Source: Solirubrobacterales bacterium
GTDB lineage: Bacteria; Actinomycetota; Thermoleophilia; Solirubrobacterales; Solirubrobacteraceae
Reading direction: 5' to 3'
DNA: 19,305 nucleotides
NCBI GenBank assembly: GCA_025964075.1
Contig: JAOPZQ010000442.1
Location: 1 to 19,305 of the forward strand
The notes beneath the pieces are model-generated. The model was not told the DNA's origin and did no database searches. It saw only the letters and a program-made list of their open reading frames with translations. The first letter of the stretch is position 1. The number at the start of each line of letters is the position of its first letter. Shown here piece after piece: positions 14,043 through 19,305 of this stretch. A program made the position numbers and the translations under genes.

Positions 14043-14812
14043 CTGAAGCGCTTCCCGAGCACGTTCGCCGCAACCGCGCGGCGTGGGACAGAGAGGCCGA
14101 GCGCTACGTCGAGCCCGGCCGGGTCAACTGGGCGGCCGAGGAGCCGCACTGGGGCGTCTGGAGCGTGCCGGAGGCGGACGTCGGGATGCTCGCGGGCATC
14201 GAGCTCGACGGCCTCGACACGATCGAGCTCGGCTGCGGCACCGGCTACGTCTCCGCGTGGCTGGCGCGCCGGGGTGCGCGACCGGTGGGCATCGACAACT
14301 CCGAGGTCCAGCTGGCCACGGCGCGCGAGCTCCAGCGCCAGCACGGGATCGAGTTCCCGCTGATCCACGGCAACGCCGAGGCGACGGGGCTCCCCGACGC
14401 GAGCTTCGACCTCGCGATCAGCGAGTACGGCGCGAGCATCTGGTGCGACCCCTACGAGTGGATCCCCGAGGCGGCGCGGCTGCTCCGGCCCGGCGGGCGC
14501 CTCGTCTTCCTCGTCAACAGCGTCCTCGCGATGCTCTGCATGCCGGCCGACGAAAGCGAGCAGGTCGGGGAGCGACTCCTGCGACCGCTGTTCGGCATCC
14601 ACCGCTTCGAGTGGCCCGACGAGGAGTCGGTCGAGTTCCACCTGAGCCACGGCGACCAGCTCCGCCTCCTGCGCCGCGAGGGCTTGGAGGTCGAGGACCT
14701 GATCGAGGTCCGGCCGCCGGAGGACGCGAGCACCCACTACCCGTGGATCGGACTCGAGTGGTCGCGCCGCTGGCCGTGCGAGGAGATCTGGAAGGCGCGC
14801 AAGCGCCCCTGA
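14039..14812 (+). CDS. Class I SAM-dependent methyltransferase, start codon uncertain
   Basis: The frame encodes a Rossmann methyltransferase with motif I IELGCGTGY (62-70), an acidic ribose-binding end of strand 2 (PVGIDNSEVQ), SFDLAISEYG for motif II and LRPGGRLVFLVNS for motif III. The N-terminus NRAAWDREAERYVEPG matches the usual start region of this subgroup, so translation should begin upstream of it. No ATG, GTG or TTG is in frame there. ATA 14039, overlapping the SdhE stop, would give [M]AEALPEHVRRNRAAWD and 257 residues. The first canonical start is GTG 14165, which would lose about 42 conserved residues. The substrate is unknown. Its position at the end of the sdh operon suggests coupled translation but does not reveal a function. 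Confidence 0.85.
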   Translation: MAEALPEHVRRNRAAWDREAERYVEPGRVNWAAEEPHWGVWSVPEADVGMLAGIELDGLDTIELGCGTGYVSAWLARRGARPVGIDNSEVQLATARELQRQHGIEFPLIHGNAEATGLPDASFDLAISEYGASIWCDPYEWIPEAARLLRPGGRLVFLVNSVLAMLCMPADESEQVGERLLRPLFGIHRFEWPDEESVEFHLSHGDQLRLLRREGLEVEDLIEVRPPEDASTHYPWIGLEWSRRWPCEEIWKARKRP

Positions 14813-14820
14813 AACGAGGA

Positions 14821-14840
14821 AGAGGGCCCGAAGGCCCTCT
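14821..14840 (+). terminator. Hairpin terminator after the sdh-methyltransferase operon
   Basis: AGAGGGCC-CGAA-GGCCCTCT is a perfect 8-bp GC-rich stem with a tetraloop, starting 8 nt after the methyltransferase stop. The following tract is CTCTC rather than a T-run, as is common in GC-rich actinobacteria. Confidence 0.75.
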
Positions 14841-15007
14841 CTCTCAGGCGTACCCCTAGTCCGCCCCTACAAGTTCGTGTCGGACATGGTGCCCCAGCGC
14901 CGAGTCGCTGTCGTCACCTGGCAAGGGTGAACTTCGGGGGATCCGCGGGGGAGGCGACGGGGGAGGCACGACTCACCCGTCGGGCCGGATCTGCCGATAG
15001 GATCGCG

Positions 15008-15631
15008 ATGATCGGCAGCGCGCCCATCACCCTCGTACTCGCCCGCTTCGAGGATCTGATCGCTCGCGGTCTGCGGGCGCTGATCGCCGAGGATCCGTAC
15101 ATGGACGTCGTCGCGAGCGACGTGCCGCACGACCGGCTCACCGATGTGCTCGCCGAGCACGGTCCGCGCGTCGCCGTCCTCAACTTCGGCTCGCTGCGGA
15201 GCCCGATCGAGCTCCAGACGCTGAGCGGCGCGCACGGGGCGACCCGCCTCGTCGTCCTTGCGAGCCGGCCCACGCCGGGCGAGTGCAACCAGATGCTCGC
15301 GTTCGGCGCGACCGCGTGCCTGTCCAAGGACACCGAGGCGCGGGACGTCCTCAACGCGATCCACCTCGCCTCTCGCGGGCTGCACGTCCTGCCGCGCTCA
15401 CGCCAGGAGCTCGGCCCCGTGGACGCGCTCGGGCCGGAGCTGCTCACGCCCCGCGAAGCCGACGTCCTCGAGCTCCTCCAGCGCGGGCGCAGCAACGCCG
15501 AGATCGCGGCCGCGCTCACCGTCGGAATCGAGACCGTCCGCACCCACGCGCGTAACATCTACCGCAAGCTGGGCGTACGTACGCGGCGGGAGCTCGTCGG
15601 GCTGACGCATCGGGCCCCGACGAGGCGCTAG
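15008..15631 (+). CDS. LuxR/NarL-family response-regulator-like protein with degenerate receiver
   Basis: This 207-residue protein has a CheY-like receiver (about 5-125) and a LuxR helix-turn-helix (about 147-198: LTPREADVLELLQRG, NAEIAAALTVGIETVRTHARNIYRKLGV). The receiver backbone aligns well (ITLVLARFEDLIARGLRALI), but the acidic pair at the first strand is Arg13-Phe14 and the phospho-acceptor Asp is Asn59 (RVAVLNFGS). The conserved Lys107 (CLSKDT) remains. It is thus expected to bind DNA without His-Asp phosphorylation. ATG 15008 is chosen because the longer GTG 14927 version adds only low-complexity sequence. The acyltransferase gene follows 29 nt downstream and is probably co-transcribed. 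Confidence 0.9.
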   Translation: MIGSAPITLVLARFEDLIARGLRALIAEDPYMDVVASDVPHDRLTDVLAEHGPRVAVLNFGSLRSPIELQTLSGAHGATRLVVLASRPTPGECNQMLAFGATACLSKDTEARDVLNAIHLASRGLHVLPRSRQELGPVDALGPELLTPREADVLELLQRGRSNAEIAAALTVGIETVRTHARNIYRKLGVRTRRELVGLTHRAPTRR

Positions 15632-15660
15632 CGTTCGCCGCGACAGCGGAAAGGTGATGC

Positions 15661-16869
15661 ATGGCAGAGGTCAGGGGGGTCGGAGGCGTCAGCTTCGCGC
15701 GTGACGCCCGAGACGTCGAGCATTTCATCGCGGGCGACTCGCTCAGGGGCATCGCGTCGGTGGGCGTCGTGTTCGCGCACGTGTCGCTCGCGGCCGGCGC
15801 GCTGGGCGCCCTCGGATCGTTCCCGCTGAAGATGACGAACACGTTCGACGTCGGCGTGTACGTGTTCTTCGTGCTCTCGGGCTATCTCCTCGGCCGTCCG
15901 TACGTGACCGCGTTCATCGGGGGACGGGACCTCCCGAGGGTGGGCCGGTACTTCCGCAACCGCGCGCTCCGGATCCTCCCGGCGTTCTGGGTCGCGTGGC
16001 TCGCCACGCTCGTCATCCTCGGGACCTCGGGCAGCTCGATCGGCCGCGTGCTCGCCGTCCCGCTGTTCGTGCAGACCTACTTCCCCAGCCACTTCGCCGT
16101 GACGATCGTGCAGGCGTGGACGCTCGGCGTCGAGGTCGCCTTCTACGTCCTGCTGCCGCTGCTCGGCGCCGGCCTCGCGTTCGGTTGGGGCCGGCGCGGC
16201 ACGCCGGCGCAGCGCTTCTGGGTCGTGATCGGCATCTGCGTCGTGATCGCCGCGATCACGTTCAAGCTGCACACCGGCACGAGCAAGGTCGACTACAACG
16301 CCCAGCACCGCCCGCTAGCGCTGCTGTTCGGGTTCACCCCCGGCCTCGCGCTCGCGGCCGTCTCGGCGTTCGCCCCGCGCTGGCTGCAGGCGCGCCCCCA
16401 GATCGGGCGGCTGATGTCGAACCTCTTCTACGCCGTCTTCGGCCTCGGCCTCGTCCTCTACGTGGCGACGGCGAACCACTGGGGCCCGAGCCGCCACGCT
16501 GCGCTCGCGGCGCCGCTGGCCGGCCTGGTCGTCGCCGCGGCGCTCGTCCGTCAGTGGACCGACGGGCACTGCACGCGCGTGCTCGACAACCCGGTGAGCA
16601 ACTGGCTGGGCAAGCGCTCCTACTCGTTCTACATGTTCCACTACCTCGTGCTGCGCCTGATCGTGGACCACATCTACAGCCACCGCGGCAAGGGACCGCT
16701 GGTCGTCATGTTCCTGATCGAGATGGCGATCATGGTCCCCGTCGCCTGGGCCGGCTACCAGTGGATCGAGCGCCCGTTCATCGTCCGCCGCGCTCCGTGG
16801 CGGCGCGCCCCCGCGCCGGCGGTCGAGCCCGAGCCGGCGCCCGCCCCCAGCGTCGCGACGGCGGGTTAG
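15661..16869 (+). CDS. Acyltransferase-3 family membrane protein (copy 1)
   Basis: This 402-residue polytopic protein has about ten hydrophobic segments. The acyltransferase-3 signature is R29-x10-H40 (SLRGIASVGVVFAH), followed by VFFVLSGYLLGRP, YFRNRALRILPAFWVAW and VQAWTLGVEVAFYVLLPLL. Members transfer acetyl or other acyl groups across the membrane to sugars of cell-wall, capsule or secondary-metabolite glycans; the acceptor here is unknown. The last ~25 residues are Pro/Ala/Glu-rich and cytoplasmic by likely topology. AAAGGTGAT precedes ATG 15661 as ribosome binding site, and the regulator gene lies just upstream. Its stop overlaps the stop region of the convergent paralogue by 4 nt. Confidence 0.92.
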   Translation: MAEVRGVGGVSFARDARDVEHFIAGDSLRGIASVGVVFAHVSLAAGALGALGSFPLKMTNTFDVGVYVFFVLSGYLLGRPYVTAFIGGRDLPRVGRYFRNRALRILPAFWVAWLATLVILGTSGSSIGRVLAVPLFVQTYFPSHFAVTIVQAWTLGVEVAFYVLLPLLGAGLAFGWGRRGTPAQRFWVVIGICVVIAAITFKLHTGTSKVDYNAQHRPLALLFGFTPGLALAAVSAFAPRWLQARPQIGRLMSNLFYAVFGLGLVLYVATANHWGPSRHAALAAPLAGLVVAAALVRQWTDGHCTRVLDNPVSNWLGKRSYSFYMFHYLVLRLIVDHIYSHRGKGPLVVMFLIEMAIMVPVAWAGYQWIERPFIVRRAPWRRAPAPAVEPEPAPAPSVATAG

Positions 16870-18092
16870 ACGGCGCCCTCGACGGGCGCCGGCTCCAGGG
16901 CCGCGGCGCCCGGCGCCGTGGCCGGGCCGGCGGCCGCCTCGGCCACGGCCGGTTGACGGCGCCAGCCCTTGCGCAGGCGCAGGAACGGCTGCTCGACGAA
17001 GCGGTAGCTGATGCCGCCGAGCACGTACGACGCGCCGATCACGAGGACGCTGTCGCCGAGCAACGGGAGGACCGTGTCGGGCGTGCCCAGCCAGCCCAGG
17101 GCCTTGTGGCCGATGGCGACGTGGAGGAGGTAGATCGAGTAGCTCCGAACCCCGACCCAGTGCAGCAGGGCGTTGTCGAAGAGCCGGCTGCACGTGCCGT
17201 CGCACCACTGCCGCAGCAACGGGCCGCCGATCAGGAAGCCGGCGAAGAGGCCGCCCAGGATCGCCCGGGTGACCGGCGCGCCGTCGAGCAGGTAGTTGGC
17301 GCTGAGCAGGAAGGTCGCCGCGGCGCCCAGGAGCATGATCCGCTCGATCCAGCGCCCGTTCGTCCGCCCCCAGAGGCGCTCGGGCAGGACGCATGACAGC
17401 GCCGCCAGGATGATGCCGGGGCAGAAGGCGAAGGCGATGCGCGGAAACAGGCGGATCGCGTTGCTGTCCGGGTTCATGCCCGAGCGCATGGCCACGCTCG
17501 CGGCGAACACGATCGCGGCGCCGGCGATCACCACCGCGACGCGGCCCTCCCGCGTGCCGCGCTTGCCGCCAAGGCGGACGAGCAGCCAGCAGAGGAGCGG
17601 CACCGCAAGGTAGAAGAGCGCCTCGTCGTCGACCGTCCACGCCTGCACGATCTTCTCCGAGAACAGGCTCGGGAAGTACAGCTGGGTGAGGGTGGGGACG
17701 GCGAGCACCTGCTTGGGCGACGCGCCCTCGGCTCCGAACAGCACGAGGGTCACGACCGAGGCGAGCGCCAGGGCGGGGAGGATCCGCAGCAGCCGGTTAC
17801 GCAGGTATGGGGGCAGGCTCGGCAGCGGTGTGCCGTTGAGGAAGGCGGAGACGAAGGGCCGGGCGATCAGGTAGCCGGAGAGCGCCAGGAACACCCAGAG
17901 GGAGTTGTCCAGCGCCCCCAGCACGCGGATCGGCCAGCGGTTGACGTCCCCGAGGATGGTGTCCCCCCACAGCCCCGTGAACACCGTCGAGAACGCGCAG
18001 ACGTGGAAGACGATCACGCTGGTCGACGAGAGGCCCCGGAGCGGATCGCCCGCGATGAAGCGGCCCTGGACGGGACCGGTTTCCCTTGCCAT
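16866..18092 (-). CDS. Acyltransferase-3 family membrane protein (copy 2)
   Basis: This 408-residue polytopic protein is homologous to the convergent copy across its length. Shared stretches include FIAGDPLRG versus FIAGDSLRG, LRNRLLRILPAL, YFPSLFSEKIVQAWTVDDEALFY and HWVGVRSYSIYLLHVAIGH. The R19-x10-H30 motif is intact. It probably O-acylates an extracytoplasmic glycan. It also ends in an Ala/Pro-rich tail. Start ATG 18092 is preceded by TAGGAT and 6 nt with no Shine-Dalgarno sequence, so it may be leaderless. The Fur gene lies 35 nt upstream in the same direction, so read-through co-expression is possible. Confidence 0.92.
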   Translation of the reverse strand: MARETGPVQGRFIAGDPLRGLSSTSVIVFHVCAFSTVFTGLWGDTILGDVNRWPIRVLGALDNSLWVFLALSGYLIARPFVSAFLNGTPLPSLPPYLRNRLLRILPALALASVVTLVLFGAEGASPKQVLAVPTLTQLYFPSLFSEKIVQAWTVDDEALFYLAVPLLCWLLVRLGGKRGTREGRVAVVIAGAAIVFAASVAMRSGMNPDSNAIRLFPRIAFAFCPGIILAALSCVLPERLWGRTNGRWIERIMLLGAAATFLLSANYLLDGAPVTRAILGGLFAGFLIGGPLLRQWCDGTCSRLFDNALLHWVGVRSYSIYLLHVAIGHKALGWLGTPDTVLPLLGDSVLVIGASYVLGGISYRFVEQPFLRLRKGWRRQPAVAEAAAGPATAPGAAALEPAPVEGAV

Positions 18093-18098
18093 CGGGCG

Positions 18099-18104
18099 AT
18101 CCTA
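18099..18104 (-). promoter_or_regulatory. Candidate leaderless -10 box (TAGGAT) for acyltransferase copy 2
   Basis: On the minus strand TAGGAT lies 6 nt before ATG 18092. It repeats the pattern seen at the aldo/keto reductase, sdhA and VIT genes. No -35 was recognised. Confidence 0.35.
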
Positions 18105-18127
18105 CGGCAGCCCGCGGCGCGCGTGCG

Positions 18128-18556
18128 TCATTCCGCGCAGTCCGGGCAGAGCCCGGTGAGCACCACCTGCATCCCGTCCGGCCGCGCGCCCGCGGCGCGG
18201 GCCGCGGCGACGAGAGGCTCGGCGTCGAGCGCCCCGTCCACGTCGATCACGCGGCCGCAGTCGCGGCACGCGAGGTGGTGATGCTCCTCGACGCGCGGGT
18301 CGTACAGGGTCGCGCCGCTGGGCGTCATCACGCGCCGCACGGCGCCGAGCTCCTCGAGCAGGTCGAGCGTGGCGTAGACGGTCGGGAGCGACAGGTTCGG
18401 CAATCGCTGCTCGGCCGCGCGCAGGATCTCCTCCGCTGCTACGTGCCGGTCCAGCTCCCCGAGGATGCGCTGGAGGACGAGCCGCTGCGACGTCACGCGC
18501 CGGCCGCGCTCGCGGAGTCGTGCGATGAGATCGGTCTCGGAGAGCGTCGCTGGCAT
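18128..18556 (-). CDS. Fur-family metal-responsive transcriptional repressor
   Basis: This 142-residue protein has full Fur length. The N-terminal winged helix (about 1-80) includes RGRRVTSQRLVLQRIL and the recognition segment NLSLPTVYATLDLLEELGAV. The metal-binding dimerisation domain has EHHHLACRDCGRVIDV (91-106) and a final CPDC (137-140), so both structural zinc CxxC pairs are present. It could be an iron (Fur), peroxide (PerR) or zinc/nickel (Zur/Nur) type; sequence reading does not separate these. The divergent neighbour is a VIT-type transporter, which favours iron or manganese. A perfect inverted repeat ends 4 nt before its ATG, so autoregulation is likely. Confidence 0.93.
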   Translation of the reverse strand: MPATLSETDLIARLRERGRRVTSQRLVLQRILGELDRHVAAEEILRAAEQRLPNLSLPTVYATLDLLEELGAVRRVMTPSGATLYDPRVEEHHHLACRDCGRVIDVDGALDAEPLVAAARAAGARPDGMQVVLTGLCPDCAE

Positions 18557-18560
18557 CTTG

Positions 18561-18579
18561 ACAACAGTGTAGCTGTTGT
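18561..18579. promoter_or_regulatory. 19-bp perfect inverted repeat in the fur/VIT divergent gap, probable Fur-family operator
   Basis: ACAACAG (18561-18567) and CTGTTGT (18573-18579) are perfect arms around TGTAG. The repeat lies immediately upstream of the Fur-family start and about 40 nt upstream of the VIT start. It is AT-richer than its surroundings and has the 7-5-7 symmetry typical of Fur-family boxes, though it does not match the classical GATAATGATAATCATTATC consensus. Confidence 0.6.
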
Positions 18580-18607
18580 TAGGGAGACCTTATTCTAACT
18601 GGCTTGC

Positions 18608-18613
18608 TATAAC
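18608..18613 (+). promoter_or_regulatory. Candidate leaderless -10 box (TATAAC) for the VIT gene
   Basis: TATAAC is followed by 7 nt and GTG 18621, with no Shine-Dalgarno sequence. The spacing is identical to the boxes before sdhA and the aldo/keto reductase. Confidence 0.45.
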
Positions 18614-18620
18614 TTCGGCG

Positions 18621-19130
18621 GTGAACGCTCAGGCCCGTTCTCTCGTGCACCGGTGGCGCCACGCCGAGCGCGAGGTGCGCGTCCTCCAGGTGATCCAGCC
18701 CGCGCTGGTGGGCCTCATCGACGGGACGCTGTCCACGCTCGCGCCGATCTTCGCCTCTGCCTACATCGGCGGCTCGCGCGCCGCACTGCTCGTCGGGCTC
18801 GCCACGGCGCTCGGCGCCGGGATCAGCATGGGCCTCTCCGAGGGCCTGTCCGACGACGGGACGGTCACCGGCCGCGGCAACGCCGCGATCCGCGGCGTGA
18901 TCACGGGAGGCGCGACGTTCCTCGGCGGCGCCGGCCACTCGCTGCCGTTCTTGATCTCGAACGTCTCGACGGCGCTGACCGTCGCCTATGCCGTCGTCGC
19001 CGCCGAGCTCGTGATCATCGCCGAGGTCCGCTACCGGTTCCTCAGCGTCTCGCGGGCGCGATCGCTCATCCAGGTCACGCTGGGCGGCGCGCTGATCGCC
19101 GGGGTCGGCTTCCTGGTCGGGCACGCCTAA
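18621..19130 (+). CDS. VIT1/CCC1-type iron/manganese transporter, MbfA-like membrane domain
   Basis: This 169-residue protein has four or five hydrophobic segments. Its core resembles the membrane part of MbfA (erythrin-VIT) proteins: VIQPALVGLIDGTLSTLAPIF, GLATALGAGISMGLSEGLSDDG, TGRGNAAIRG and the terminal QVTLGGALIAGVGFLVGHA. The conserved DG in helix 1 and the GAGISMG(x)3E stretch are metal-transport features of VIT/CCC1 proteins. MbfA exports iron and carries an N-terminal ferritin-like domain; here only a ~28-residue charged N-terminus precedes the first helix. The GTG start at 18621 is chosen over an upstream TTG because that would place the operator inside the gene. It is divergent from the Fur gene and probably under its control. 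Confidence 0.85.
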   Translation: MNAQARSLVHRWRHAEREVRVLQVIQPALVGLIDGTLSTLAPIFASAYIGGSRAALLVGLATALGAGISMGLSEGLSDDGTVTGRGNAAIRGVITGGATFLGGAGHSLPFLISNVSTALTVAYAVVAAELVIIAEVRYRFLSVSRARSLIQVTLGGALIAGVGFLVGHA

Positions 19131-19305
19131 GAGGCGGCGGGCGCCGGCCGCACCGGAGCCCGAACCACGACGCCTCGAAGGGGTGTGTGGTGAGTTCCGG
19201 CCGGATAGCGGGACGTCCCGCGGGCACGCCGGCCGGCCGATCCCCCTCCCTCGTGGCCGCCGCCAGCCCGCGGCGCGACGCCTAGCCGGCCGGAGCCGGC
19301 CGCAC
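19131..19305. other. GC-rich terminal stretch without recognisable gene
   Basis: No credible protein is seen on either strand. The stretch contains a perfect 14-bp palindrome GCGGGACGTCCCGC (19208-19221). Near the end is a GCCGGC-CGGA-GCCGGC hairpin (19285-19300) that could be a terminator for the VIT gene or for a convergent gene beyond the window. Frames here encode only Ala/Arg/Gly/Pro-rich low-complexity sequence. Confidence 0.4.

Noticed and set aside
14027..14812. Methyltransferase as a quinone-methylating enzyme for the Sdh complex
   Set aside because: The motifs are generic class I; gene position alone does not support a quinone substrate.
18558..18563. TTGACA as a -35 promoter element for the VIT gene
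   Set aside because: No -10 hexamer lies 16-19 nt downstream; the nearest boxes are too far, and the bases are part of the inverted repeat.
19189..19285. Short GTG-started ORF at the end of the window
   Set aside because: About 31 low-complexity codons in GC-rich palindromic DNA, with no SD sequence and no recognisable product.

Overview
The window comes from a strongly GC-rich bacterium. Nearly every third codon position is G or C, GTG starts are common, and several genes appear to lack a leader. The gene content fits an Actinomycetota member, possibly of the Thermoleophilia/Solirubrobacterales type. That placement is inferred from style and content, not from a marker gene.

Layout. (1) Positions 1-4830, minus strand: a tightly overlapping nitrogen-compound operon. 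It runs from an APC-family permease through two DUF1989 proteins (urea-carboxylase-associated, now linked to carboxyguanidine deimination) to the carboxyltransferase half of a urea/guanidine carboxylase, which leaves the window. A GntR regulator (to about 5662) sits upstream in the same orientation. One DUF1989 gene carries a perfect 33-bp palindrome in frame. (2) 5816-5965: an orphan 49-residue ORF with a strong ribosome binding site. (3) 6021-8101, minus: an M32 carboxypeptidase overlapping an AlgH/YqgE (UPF0301) protein; 14 bp away a divergent M50 site-2-protease-like gene (8116-9264) starts. (4) 9286-14812, plus: an aldo/keto reductase, a three-gene succinate dehydrogenase/fumarate reductase operon of the SdhE (class E) type, and a class I methyltransferase, closed by a hairpin at 14821-14840. 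(5) 15008-16869, plus: an atypical LuxR-type regulator with a degenerate receiver, then an acyltransferase-3 membrane protein. It converges by 4 nt on a second acyltransferase-3 paralogue (16866-18092, minus). (6) A Fur-family repressor (minus) is divergent from a VIT/CCC1-type iron transporter (plus), with a perfect inverted repeat between them. The last 175 bases hold no recognisable gene.

How the genes work together. The first operon would import and carboxylate a urea- or guanidine-like compound, with the DUF1989 pair deiminating the product and GntR controlling expression. The sdhABE operon is a quinone-linked succinate/fumarate enzyme whose third subunit is a two-CCG-domain protein instead of membrane anchors. 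Fur plus the VIT protein form a metal-homeostasis pair. No CRISPR array, rRNA, tRNA, insertion sequence or prophage was seen.

The points most worth following are: the in-frame palindromic element; the class E Sdh with an extra cluster cysteine; the receiver lacking its phosphorylation residues; two genes whose only plausible starts are near-cognate (ATC, ATA); and a repeated -10-like motif 6-7 nt before start codons that suggests leaderless transcription.
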